DNA from: Janibacter massiliensis
GTDB taxonomy: Bacteria; Actinomycetota; Actinomycetes; Actinomycetales; Dermatophilaceae
Assembly (NCBI RefSeq): GCF_900289115.1
Contig: NZ_LT985196.1
Span: 2,252,131 to 2,294,212 of the forward strand
Direction: 5' to 3'
Length of the DNA stretch: 42,082 nt
Shown: in pieces, positions 35,427 to 42,082 of the stretch
Layout: each line of letters begins with the position of its first letter
Position numbering within the stretch: the first letter of the stretch is position 1
Program-made: the position numbers and the translations under genes
The notes under the pieces: generated by a model
Database searches by the model: none
Seen by the model: only the letters and a program-made list of their open reading frames with translations
Told to the model about the DNA's origin: nothing

Positions 35427-36091
35427 GACGACCCCCTGCTCAGGCTCCGCGCGAGCCGGTACGCCGGGTCCCTGGCGGCGACCCAGAACGGGCTCCACGA
35501 CAGGCCGGTGGGGAGGTTTCCGACGGGGTCCATGCGCAGCCAGCCGTCGTCCTGGTCGTCCGCGTCGAGCCGCCGGCCGTAGCGGATCGTCGCGATCTCC
35601 CGCCACGGGCTGCCGTCGACCGATCCGGCGAGGACGGCCTCGTCCGCGTGGCGGTGGTCGACGCGCAGGTCGAGCGAGCCCGCCGCGCAGCGCAGCGGGA
35701 CGAGCGTCGTCATCGGCCCGACCCGTCGGTCGCGACGGAGCGTGAGGAGGCGTCGGCCGACGCGGCCGGTCCCCGTCGAGGCGAAGAGCAGGTCGCCGTG
35801 CCCGACGACGCGCAGGGCGAACCCACTGACGTCGGGGACCGGTTCGGCCAGGCCCGTCGCGCGCGAGAGACGGGCGAGGGCGGGGAGAGCCGCCGTCGTG
35901 GCGAGGACCGGCACCCCCAGCTCCGGCCACGGCTGATCGACCTCCACCGTCGCCCGGTGCACCTCGCCGCGCGGGTGCAGCGGCTTGACCCGGGGCAGCG
36001 CGCCGAGAGCGTTCGTCGCGACCGCCAGAACCCCGCCGAGCGTGGCACCCGCCGCGCGCTGCGCGATGTGCCGCCCACCGTCATCGGTCAT
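35423..36091 (-). CDS. Conserved-looking protein of unknown function
   Basis: This 222-residue protein has no signal peptide. Its N-terminus contains GGVLAVATNALGALPRVKPLHPRGEV. The centre is beta-rich (VSGFALRVVG, DLLFASTGTG, LTTLRRDR type strands) and the C-terminus is tryptophan-rich with WLRMDPVGNLPTGLSWSPFW before AYRLARSLSR. This layout faintly recalls catalase-like or lipocalin-like barrels annotated only as hypothetical or phosphodiesterase in other actinobacteria. I make no functional claim. It lies between a GNAT gene, whose 3' end overlaps its start by 11 bases, and the sirtuin, which it overlaps by four. The three genes therefore form a tight operon that could pair an acyltransferase with a deacylase. 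Confidence 0.75.
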   Translation of the reverse strand: MTDDGGRHIAQRAAGATLGGVLAVATNALGALPRVKPLHPRGEVHRATVEVDQPWPELGVPVLATTAALPALARLSRATGLAEPVPDVSGFALRVVGHGDLLFASTGTGRVGRRLLTLRRDRRVGPMTTLVPLRCAAGSLDLRVDHRHADEAVLAGSVDGSPWREIATIRYGRRLDADDQDDGWLRMDPVGNLPTGLSWSPFWVAARDPAYRLARSLSRGSS

Positions 36092-36953
36092 CGGACCTCC
36101 GTTCGTAGCGGGCGCGGGTCCCCCGCGCCCGGAACCCGAGCCGTTCGTAGAGGACGCGAGAGGGGTTGTCGCTCGCGACGGCGAGCCAGACCCGATCCGC
36201 CCCGGCGCGCTGGAGCGCGGTCAGCGACCGGGCGACGAGGTGCGCCCCCAGGCCCTTCCCCCGCCACGTCGGGTCGACGCCGACCTGCTCGATCCACGCG
36301 CCGGACAGGATGACGAAGCCGACGGCGCGGCCGGCCGCGTCGAAGGCGACCCGCGAGAGCTCGGGGCGGAAGTCGCCCTCGGCCTCGAGCGAGGCCACCC
36401 AGTGCTGGCGGTCGACGTGCTCGAAGCCGGGCCGTTCGGCGAACGAGCGCTCGAACGCGTGGTGGAAGGCGCTGGCCGTGTCCTCGGTGAACGGCAGGAC
36501 GACGAGCCCCTCGGGCCGGCGGACGACGGGGATGTGCCGGAGCCCGTGCCGCATCACCGTCTCCCCGAACACGCGGTGGAAGCCGGCCTCGGACAGGACG
36601 GACTCCGCCTGCGGGGGGACGGTGTCGAGCGCCACGACGACTCGATGCCCGGCCGAGCGCTCCTCGCACCAGCGCACCACCTGGGCATCGACGCCCTGGC
36701 CACGCACGGACGGGTGGACCAGCGCCGTCGCGGTGCGGGTGCCGCCCGGTCCGGGAGCCACCGCGGCGACGGCGACGAGCTCCCCGAGGTCGTCGCGGCC
36801 GCCGATGGACGGGTTGTCGACGTACGTGGCGCGGAGCGCGGCCTCCTCGGCCATGTCGGGCAGGCCCCCGTGCCACCGGACGACCGCTGTCGCGAGCCGC
36901 TGCAGGTCGGGCAGGTCGGCCTCGCGCACCTGGGCCCACTCCAAGGTGGCCAT
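36081..36953 (-). CDS. Tandem-GNAT acetyltransferase family protein
   Basis: This 290-residue protein has two GNAT folds. The N-terminal half has a degenerate acetyl-CoA loop (HPSVRGQGVDAQVV, about 82-95). The C-terminal half has a good one (VDPTWRGKGLGAHLV) followed by the usual SDNPSRVLYERLGFRARG. The tandem layout and size recall mycothiol synthase (MshD), but the specific MshD segments are not clear enough to name it. The ATG at 36953 is used, with GAGGGGAG upstream. A GTG one codon earlier is possible. A 15-codon reading frame ends on this start codon (TGATG). It heads the GNAT-unknown-sirtuin operon. Confidence 0.85.
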   Translation of the reverse strand: MATLEWAQVREADLPDLQRLATAVVRWHGGLPDMAEEAALRATYVDNPSIGGRDDLGELVAVAAVAPGPGGTRTATALVHPSVRGQGVDAQVVRWCEERSAGHRVVVALDTVPPQAESVLSEAGFHRVFGETVMRHGLRHIPVVRRPEGLVVLPFTEDTASAFHHAFERSFAERPGFEHVDRQHWVASLEAEGDFRPELSRVAFDAAGRAVGFVILSGAWIEQVGVDPTWRGKGLGAHLVARSLTALQRAGADRVWLAVASDNPSRVLYERLGFRARGTRARYERRSDDR

Positions 36954-37000
36954 CACGCACTCCCCTCGGGGCGGCGCGGGGCGACGGGGTGGGCGTCCAT
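36953..37000 (-). other. Possible 15-codon upstream ORF overlapping the GNAT start
   Basis: An ATG at 37000 opens a frame of 15 codons whose TGA shares one base with the ATG of the GNAT gene. GAGG lies only two bases before this ATG, too close for a good ribosome binding site. The peptide (MDAHPVAPRRPEGSA) has no recognisable motif. In GC-rich DNA short frames are common, so this is a weak candidate. Confidence 0.2.
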
Positions 37001-37044
37001 GACCTCAGTCAAGCACCCGGGACCGACGACGGGGCCCTGCGGCC

Positions 37045-37893
37045 TCACATGAGGATCGTCGCGTAGGGCCCGACGAGGCGGAACCCGAGCCGGGCGTACA
37101 GCGCCCGCGCCGGGTGGTTGTACTCGTTGACGTAGAGGGTGACCAGCGGTGCGTGGTCGCGGGCCACCTGCTCGCACACCGCGGCCATGAGGCCGACCGA
37201 CCGGCCCGCGCCCCGCAGCTCCGGCGCGAGCCACACCCCCTGCACCTGGGCGCACCCCAGCGCCACGGAGCCGACGTCGGCCTTGAAGATCACCCGGCCG
37301 TCCTCGACGACGACGTACGTGCGGCCCCGGGAGACGAGGTCGGCGAGCAGCGCGGTGTACGCGCGGTCGGAGCCGGTGTACGGGGGGTACCCGATCTCCC
37401 CCGTGAACATGTCGACGGCGGCCGGTCGGACGATCGGGACCTCGCTGGGTACGGCGGGGCGCACGCGCGGGTCGGGCTCGATGCCGCGAACCGACGGTGG
37501 TGCGTCGAGCGCCAGGAGGAGCTGGGCGGCGCGGACGCTGCGCGGCGTCGGCCAGTGCGGCTCGAGGCGGCGCCAGAGGTCGAGCGCCTCCGGCGCCCGG
37601 CCGAGGATCGACGCGGTCTGGTGGGATCGACGCCGGAGGCGGTCGGCGAGCAGGTGCCGGGCGGCCTCGTCCGTCTCGACCGGGACGATGTTCGCGCCGG
37701 TCCAGCACAGGGACGTGAGGCGGCCGGCACCGTCGCGAACCCCCACGAGGGGACCGCCACGGTCGAGGTCGCCGTCGACGATCCGTGAGGCGACGAAGAC
37801 GTGCGAGGCCGGGTCGCGCGCGCAGAGGTCGAGCGCCTCGTCCCGGTCCCGGTGCGTCAGCTGACGCACGGCCGGACGTGGGAGGAGAGGCAC
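37045..37893 (-). CDS. GNAT family acetyltransferase with N-terminal DUF4081 domain
   Basis: This 282-residue protein begins with a DUF4081-like region (about 1-125: RQLTHRDRDEALDLCARDP, GRLTSLCWTGANIVPV) and ends with a GNAT fold. The fold has GVWLAPELRGAGRSVGLMAAV as acetyl-CoA loop and TLYVNEYNHPARALYARLGF. IGYPPYTGSDRAY is typical of this actinobacterial group. The homologue in Mycobacterium tuberculosis also lies beside ispG, rip1 and dxr. The substrate is unknown. The GTG at 37893 stands six bases after a TACGCT -10 element without a ribosome binding site, so it may be leaderless. It is divergent from the 42-residue membrane peptide gene. Confidence 0.9.
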   Translation of the reverse strand: MPLLPRPAVRQLTHRDRDEALDLCARDPASHVFVASRIVDGDLDRGGPLVGVRDGAGRLTSLCWTGANIVPVETDEAARHLLADRLRRRSHQTASILGRAPEALDLWRRLEPHWPTPRSVRAAQLLLALDAPPSVRGIEPDPRVRPAVPSEVPIVRPAAVDMFTGEIGYPPYTGSDRAYTALLADLVSRGRTYVVVEDGRVIFKADVGSVALGCAQVQGVWLAPELRGAGRSVGLMAAVCEQVARDHAPLVTLYVNEYNHPARALYARLGFRLVGPYATILM

Positions 37894-37899
37894 CGGGAC

Positions 37900-37905
37900 A
37901 GCGTA
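37900..37905 (-). promoter_or_regulatory. Candidate -10 for the DUF4081-GNAT gene
   Basis: The minus strand reads TACGCT, then six bases, then GTG at 37893. The spacing suits a leaderless transcript. Confidence 0.45.
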
Positions 37906-37948
37906 GGTCCCCGCCCCTGCGGGTGGGGCGTCACCGTCCCGCAGCGCC

Positions 37949-37954
37949 TACGGT
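37949..37954 (+). promoter_or_regulatory. Candidate -10 for the 42-residue membrane peptide
   Basis: TACGGT lies six bases before the ATG at 37961 with no Shine-Dalgarno sequence between. It is divergent from the GNAT -10 about 45 bases away. Confidence 0.45.
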
Positions 37955-37960
37955 GTGCCC

Positions 37961-38089
37961 ATGTCGAACGAGCCCACGCCCCGCATCCAGGTCCGACCCC
38001 TCGGCGGCCTGCCCGGCTGCCTCGCGATGATCGTCCTGTCGATCGCACTGTCCGTCATCGGCACGCTGCTGCTCAACCTGCTGTTCTGA
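37961..38089 (+). CDS. Small single-pass membrane protein, 42 residues
   Basis: The frame starts MSNEPTPRIQVRPLGGLPGC and continues into an uninterrupted hydrophobic segment of about 22 residues (LAMIVLSIALSVIGTLLLNLLF) reaching the C-terminus, here described across its two halves LAMIVLSIALS and VIGTLLLNLLF. It would be a tail-anchored or single-span membrane peptide. Support comes from its fit between a divergent gene and a strong hairpin, a -10-like element at leaderless spacing, and a clear soluble-then-membrane composition. Similar short peptides occur in other actinobacteria at this place to my recollection, but I cannot verify that here. The function is unknown. Confidence 0.7.
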   Translation: MSNEPTPRIQVRPLGGLPGCLAMIVLSIALSVIGTLLLNLLF

Positions 38090-38098
38090 TCGGACGGC

Positions 38099-38124
38099 CC
38101 GGCGGCCCCGGCAGGGCCCGCCGG
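38099..38124. terminator. Strong GC hairpin between convergent genes
   Basis: CCGGCGGCCC pairs with GGGCCCGCCGG with one bulge around a short loop. It fills most of the gap between the small membrane gene and ispG. It could end transcription from both sides. There is no T-tract. Confidence 0.55.
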
Positions 38125-38125
38125 C

Positions 38126-39280
38126 TCAGCCGACGGTGACCGTCGGGGTCGCCTCGCCGTCGACCGGCTCGCCCATCTCCTCGGCGATCCGCATCGCCTC
38201 CTCGATGAGCGTCTCGACGATCTGCGACTCCGGGACGGTCTTGATGACCTCACCCTTGACGAAGATCTGGCCCTTGCCGTTGCCGGAGGCGACGCCGAGG
38301 TCGGCCTCGCGCGCCTCGCCGGGGCCGTTGACGACGCACCCCATGACGGCCACGCGCAGCGGGACGGTGAGCCCCTCGAGCCCGGCCGTCACCTGGTCGG
38401 CGAGGGTGTAGACGTCGACCTGAGCCCGGCCGCAGCTGGGGCAGCTGACGATCTCCAACTTGCGCGGCTTGAGGCCCAGGCTCTGGAGGATCTGGTTGCC
38501 GACCTTGACCTCCTCGACGGGCGGGGCGGACAGCGAGACGCGGATCGTGTCGCCGATGCCCCGGGAGAGCAGGGCCCCGAAGGCCGTCGCGGACTTGATC
38601 GTCCCCTGGAAGGCCGGACCGGCCTCGGTGACACCGAGGTGCAGCGGCCAGTCGCCCCGCTCGGCGAGCAGCTCGTACGCCTTGACCATGACGACCGGGT
38701 CGTTGTGCTTGACCGAGATCTTGAAGTCGTGGAAGTCGTGCTCCTCGAAGAGGCTGGCCTCCCACACGGCCGACTCGACGAGGGCCTCCGGCGTCGGCTT
38801 CCCGTACTTCTCGAGCAGCCGCTTGTCGAGGCTGCCTGCGTTGACGCCGATGCGGATCGAGACGCCCGCGGCCTTCGCGGCGTCGGCGATCTCCTTGACC
38901 TTGTCGTCGAACTGCCGGATGTTGCCCGGGTTCACCCGGACGGCGGCGCAGCCGGCGTCGATCGCCGCGAAGACGTACTTCGGCTGGAAGTGGATGTCGG
39001 CGATGACGGGGATCTGCGACTTCGCCGCGATCGCCGGCAGGGCCTCGGCGTCGTCCTGGCTCGGGCAGGCGACGCGGACGATGTCGCACCCGGCCGCGGT
39101 GAGCTCGGCGATCTGCTGGAGCGTGGCGTTGACGTCCGTCGTCGGGGTCGTGCACATCGACTGGACGCTGATCGGGGCGTCTCCCCCGACGGCCACGGAG
39201 CCGACCTGGATCTTGCGCGTCTTCCGGCGGGGTGCGATGACGGGATCGGGCAGCGCCGGCATGCCGAGGGAGACAGTCAT
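38126..39280 (-). CDS. ispG: 4-hydroxy-3-methylbut-2-en-1-yl diphosphate synthase IspG (GcpE)
   Basis: This 384-residue 4Fe-4S enzyme of the non-mevalonate isoprenoid pathway converts methylerythritol cyclodiphosphate to HMBPP. The N-terminal TIM barrel has [28 protein letters not shown] and VRVNPGNIR. The cluster ligands are in SCPSCGRA (two Cys) and [12 protein letters not shown] (third Cys), with the catalytic Glu in the same GPGE. The ATG at 39280 follows a GATACT element by six bases and has no ribosome binding site, so it is probably leaderless and has its own promoter. It lies downstream of dxr and rip1, as in other actinobacteria. Confidence 0.97.
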   Translation of the reverse strand: MTVSLGMPALPDPVIAPRRKTRKIQVGSVAVGGDAPISVQSMCTTPTTDVNATLQQIAELTAAGCDIVRVACPSQDDAEALPAIAAKSQIPVIADIHFQPKYVFAAIDAGCAAVRVNPGNIRQFDDKVKEIADAAKAAGVSIRIGVNAGSLDKRLLEKYGKPTPEALVESAVWEASLFEEHDFHDFKISVKHNDPVVMVKAYELLAERGDWPLHLGVTEAGPAFQGTIKSATAFGALLSRGIGDTIRVSLSAPPVEEVKVGNQILQSLGLKPRKLEIVSCPSCGRAQVDVYTLADQVTAGLEGLTVPLRVAVMGCVVNGPGEAREADLGVASGNGKGQIFVKGEVIKTVPESQIVETLIEEAMRIAEEMGEPVDGEATPTVTVG

Positions 39281-39286
39281 GGATGC

Positions 39287-39292
39287 AGTATC
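39287..39292 (-). promoter_or_regulatory. Candidate -10 for ispG
   Basis: The minus strand reads GATACT, then six bases, then the ispG ATG. It keeps the A at position 2 and T at position 6 of the -10 consensus. Confidence 0.4.
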
Positions 39293-39335
39293 GCTCAGCC
39301 GGCTGGGCGCGAGCCGGACGGCCTCGCGCCGCTCG

Positions 39336-40670
39336 TCACCCGCTCAGGCGGACGGGGTTGACGATGTCGGCGTACATGAGGACGGCGGTCATCACGAGGA
39401 AGACCGAGGCCACCGCGTAGGCCAGCGGCAACGCCTTCGCGACGTCGACGGGGCCCGGTTGCGGCAGGCCACGCAGCCGGGCCCATCCCTTCTTCGTCCC
39501 TTCCCACAGCGCGCCGGCGACGTGGCCGCCGTCGAGCGGCAGGAGGGGGATGAGGTTGAAGACGAAGAGCATGAGGTTGAGCTGCGCGAGCATCGACAGC
39601 AGGAGGATGACCTTGTCCTGGGCCGTGCCGAGCTCCTTGGCCGCGGCGACCTCGCCGGAGATCCGGCCGACCCCGACGACGGACATCGGTGAGTCCTGCT
39701 CGCGCTCCGCGCCCGTCGCCGCCTTGGCCACACCGACCATCTTCTGCGGGATCTTCGTCACCGCGCTCGCGACGGTGAGCAGGTCCGAGCCGATGCGGCC
39801 GGGGACCCGGGTGAGCGGGAGCGGCTGGATCGCCGGGGTCGCGGACGCGCCGAGGAAGCCCGCCTTCTCCGTCCGGAGGGTGCCGTCGTCCTCGCGCTCG
39901 GGCATCCCGTTGCGGTCGTAGACGGGCAGGTCCATGACGATCGGCCGGGCGGTCTTGGTCACCCGTCGACCGTCCCGCTCGACGACGAGCGTCATCGGTT
40001 CGCCGCGGTTGGCGCGGATCCGGGAGCGGACGTCCTCCCAGGTGCTCACGGCGGTGCCGTCGACCTCGACGATGCGGTCCTGCGGGCGCAGGCCGGCGAC
40101 GTTCGCCGGCGCCCGACGCATCGAGGGGGTGCACTCCTGCGCGGCGCTCTGGGCGCTGCGGGTGAAGTCGACGCACTCGGAGACGCTCGAGAGCGTCGGC
40201 GTCTCGGTGTACACGCCGTGGGCCGTGTAGATGCCCGTGAGGAGCCCGATGGCGATGAGGAGGTTCATCACCGGGCCGCCGAGCATGATCATCACCTTGC
40301 GCCACACCGGCAGGGCGTAGAAGACGCGCTTCTCGTCCCCGGGTTGCATCTCCTCGAGCGACATCTCGCGGGCCTCGTCGATGAGCTGCCCGATCCGGCC
40401 CGTGGACGAGGCCCGGACCGTCCCCTCCCGCTGCCCCGCCTTCGGCGGGAACATCCCGATCATCTTCACGTAGCCCCCGAGCGGGATCGCCTTGATCCCG
40501 TACTCGGTCTCCCCCCGGCGCCACGAGACGACCGTCGGCCCGAATCCGACCATGTACTGCGGGACGCGCAGGCCCGAGCGCTTGGCCGGAACGAGGTGGC
40601 CGACCTCGTGCAGGGCGATCGACACGGCGATGCCGAGCGCGGCGAAGAGGACCCCCAGGACGTAGAGCAT
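39336..40670 (-). CDS. M50 family site-2 protease (Rip1/RseP-like intramembrane metalloprotease)
   Basis: This 444-residue membrane zinc protease carries out regulated intramembrane proteolysis, typically of anti-sigma factors. The first helix has the zinc motif HEVGH (21-25). The third ligand is Asp380 in LLPLDGGH near the C-terminus. Between them are [31 protein letters not shown], a helix with MLGGPVMNL, and a PDZ domain (about 195-260: [13 protein letters not shown]). The homologue Rip1 in mycobacteria sits in the same dxr-rip1-gcpE order. The ATG is three bases after the dxr stop, so the two are co-transcribed. Confidence 0.94.
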   Translation of the reverse strand: MLYVLGVLFAALGIAVSIALHEVGHLVPAKRSGLRVPQYMVGFGPTVVSWRRGETEYGIKAIPLGGYVKMIGMFPPKAGQREGTVRASSTGRIGQLIDEAREMSLEEMQPGDEKRVFYALPVWRKVMIMLGGPVMNLLIAIGLLTGIYTAHGVYTETPTLSSVSECVDFTRSAQSAAQECTPSMRRAPANVAGLRPQDRIVEVDGTAVSTWEDVRSRIRANRGEPMTLVVERDGRRVTKTARPIVMDLPVYDRNGMPEREDDGTLRTEKAGFLGASATPAIQPLPLTRVPGRIGSDLLTVASAVTKIPQKMVGVAKAATGAEREQDSPMSVVGVGRISGEVAAAKELGTAQDKVILLLSMLAQLNLMLFVFNLIPLLPLDGGHVAGALWEGTKKGWARLRGLPQPGPVDVAKALPLAYAVASVFLVMTAVLMYADIVNPVRLSG

Positions 40671-40673
40671 GGG

Positions 40674-41894
40674 TCAGATCATCGCACCGGTGCCCGGGTG
40701 CGCGCCGAGTCCGAGCAGCTCCCGCGCCCGGTCGCGCGCCCAGGCGTCGGCGGACAGGACGCCCTCCACACTCGTCGCGTCGAACCGGCCCGCGACGCTC
40801 GCGTGGTCGCCGACGACCCGCTCGACCGTCCCGACGATGTCGAGGAAGCCGACGCGACCGTCGTGGAAGGCGTCGACGGCGATCTCGTTGGCGGCGTTGT
40901 AGGCGGCCGGGGCGGTCCCCCCTGCGGCGCCGACCTCGCGCGCGATCCGGACCGCGGGGAATGCGTCGTCGTCGACCGGCTCGAAGCGCCAGTCCATCGC
41001 GCGTGACCAGTCGACCGGCGTCTCGACGTCGACGAGCCGGTCGGGCCACGACAGGCCCAGGGCGATCGGCACCCCCATCGTCGGCAGGCCGAGCTGCGCG
41101 ACGACGGCCCCGTCGTGGAACTCGACCATCGAGTGGATGATCTGCTGCGGGTGGACGACGGCGTCGATGCGCTCCATCGGGACGTCGAAGAGCAGGTGGG
41201 CCTCGATCAGCTCGAGACCCTTGTTGACGAGGGTCGCCGAGTTCGTCGTGATAACCCGCCCCATGGCGAAGTTCGGGTGCTTCAGCGCCGCGTCGGGGGT
41301 GACGTCGGCAAGCTGCTTGCGGGTCATCCCGCGGAACGGGCCGCCGCTGGCGGTGACGACGAGTCGGCGGACCTCGCTCGAGCGGCCCGCCCGGAGGGAC
41401 TGGGCGATCGCCGAGTGCTCGGAGTCGACGGGGACGATCTGGTCCGGCGCCGCCGCCTCGCGGACCACCGGCCCGCCGATGATGAGCGACTCCTTGTTCG
41501 CGAGCGCGAGCGTCGATCCCGCGGCGAGGGCGGCCAGCGTCGGGCGCAGGCCGATCGCTCCCGTGATCCCGTTGAGGACGACGTCGGCGCCGCAGCTGGC
41601 GACGACGCTCGCTGCCTCCGGGCCGGTGACGATCTCGGGGTCGTACCCGCTGCGGCCGGCGGTGGCGGCCGCAGCCGCGATGGCGGAACGGACGTCGTCG
41701 GCGCTCGTGGTCTGCTCGCCGGCGACCCCGACGAGCGGCACCTGAAAGCGCACCGCCTGCGCCGCGGCAAGCGCGACGTTGCGGCCGGCGGCGATGGCGC
41801 GCAGGGCGAAGCGGCCGGGCTCCCGGCCGATGATGTCGAGGGCCTGGGTGCCGATCGACCCGGTCGACCCGAGGACGGCGACGGACCGCGTCAC
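40674..41894 (-). CDS. dxr: 1-deoxy-D-xylulose 5-phosphate reductoisomerase
   Basis: This 406-residue NADPH-dependent enzyme makes 2-C-methyl-D-erythritol 4-phosphate, the first committed step of the non-mevalonate pathway. Motifs are the dinucleotide loop VAVLGSTGSIGTQ, NGITGAIGL, LANKESLI, the metal-binding VDSEHSAI, ASGGPFRG, FAMGRVITTNSATLVNKGLE, and HPQQIIHSMVEF. The GTG at 41894 overlaps the TGA of an upstream frame (GTGA), and GAGG precedes it. A longer frame to 42011 exists but enters DNA of different composition and adds no conserved sequence, so it is rejected. rip1 follows directly. Confidence 0.95.
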   Translation of the reverse strand: MTRSVAVLGSTGSIGTQALDIIGREPGRFALRAIAAGRNVALAAAQAVRFQVPLVGVAGEQTTSADDVRSAIAAAAATAGRSGYDPEIVTGPEAASVVASCGADVVLNGITGAIGLRPTLAALAAGSTLALANKESLIIGGPVVREAAAPDQIVPVDSEHSAIAQSLRAGRSSEVRRLVVTASGGPFRGMTRKQLADVTPDAALKHPNFAMGRVITTNSATLVNKGLELIEAHLLFDVPMERIDAVVHPQQIIHSMVEFHDGAVVAQLGLPTMGVPIALGLSWPDRLVDVETPVDWSRAMDWRFEPVDDDAFPAVRIAREVGAAGGTAPAAYNAANEIAVDAFHDGRVGFLDIVGTVERVVGDHASVAGRFDATSVEGVLSADAWARDRARELLGLGAHPGTGAMI

Positions 41895-42007
41895 GAGGAC
41901 CGGTCCTCGTGCTCGCGCAGCTGAAGGATCTGGCGGCGGCGCGAGAGGCGGTGCTGTCTTCTTTTCAGATGCGTCGCCTGCGTGCAACAGCGACGGGTAA
42001 TATTCTT
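41891..42007 (-). pseudogene. C-terminal remnant of a gene upstream of dxr, broken within the window
   Basis: A minus-strand frame ends in TGA at 41891, overlapping the dxr GTG, and its last residues read LSRRRQILQLREHEDRSS with normal high-GC codons. Upstream, codons become AT-rich, an in-frame stop occurs at 42010-42008, and no ATG, GTG or TTG lies between. The frame therefore has no start. It looks like the true C-terminus of a gene whose upstream part is replaced by foreign sequence near 41945. Confidence 0.4.
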
Positions 42008-42082
42008 TCATTGGCCATGCGTTTCAAGAAACAGCTATCTCTTATGCACAGCTGCCGCTGCCGCCTCTGCTCCGCGTCTGTT
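41945..42082. other. Composition break at the window end
   Basis: By hand count 64 of the last 142 bases (41941-42082) are A or T, and 33 of 60 in 42001-42060, far above the other parts of the window. No gene is recognised here on either strand. One plus-strand frame is open from 41891 to the end but matches nothing I know. Confidence 0.6.

Noticed and set aside
32736-35582. 948-residue plus-strand frame opposite proS and the sirtuin
   Set aside because: It is a composition-driven shadow that covers several genes with real motifs on the other strand.
36081-36953. Naming the tandem GNAT gene mshD (mycothiol synthase)
   Set aside because: The architecture fits, but the sequence match to MshD-specific segments is not convincing by eye.

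Overview
The window is a very GC-rich bacterial chromosome segment, by eye about three quarters G+C. It has frequent GTG starts, 1-4 base gene overlaps and the gene neighbourhoods ylxR-nusA-rimP and dxr-rip1-ispG-GNAT. Together these point to an actinomycete. The fused cobalamin genes and the lack of mycobacterial features make a Micrococcales-type organism likely, but the genus cannot be fixed from this sequence. I saw no mobile element, phage gene, CRISPR array, rRNA or tRNA.

Left flank (1-7195). On the minus strand lie the 5' part of ylxR, then nusA and rimP. On the plus strand are a Tat-type lipoprotein of unknown function and a YyaL-type thioredoxin-fold protein. On the minus strand again are a TauE/SafE permease, an RNase HI with an extra C-terminal domain, and a CobC-like histidine phosphatase.

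Centre (7195-32745). This is a near-complete aerobic (O2-dependent) cobalamin pathway with its cobalt importer: cobQ-cobF (+); bluB-cobT fusion and cobN (-, riboswitch); cobG-cobH-cobIJ (+); cbiM-cbiN-cbiQ-cbiO (-, riboswitch); cobL-cobM (-); chlI/D-type chelatase, cobO, cobB-cobC fusion, cobA, cobS, cobU, cobD (+, riboswitch); and cobK (-), overlapping proS. Uroporphyrinogen III is methylated by CobA, CobI, CobJ, CobM, CobF and CobL. CobG carries out the oxidative step before ring contraction, CobK the reduction and CobH the methyl shift. CobB amidates, CobN with the ChlI/D protein inserts cobalt, CobO adenosylates, CobQ amidates again and CobD adds aminopropanol phosphate from CobC. CobU, BluB-CobT, CobS and the phosphatase assemble the nucleotide loop. 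CbiMNQO supplies cobalt. Three cobalamin riboswitches guard the chelatase, the transporter and the late operon. The other cob operons start with GTG codons 6-8 bases after a -10-like TANNNT element and look leaderless.

Right flank (32742-42082). On the minus strand are proS, a sirtuin, a protein of unknown function, two GNAT proteins, ispG, an M50 site-2 protease and dxr. A 42-residue membrane peptide lies on the plus strand. The last 142 bases drop to about 55% G+C by hand count and interrupt a reading frame that ends at dxr. This may be a contig-end artefact or a true breakpoint.

I did not find an undescribed defence or mobile system. The notable content is the compact, fusion-rich B12 locus, its split regulation and several small anomalies listed in the findings.
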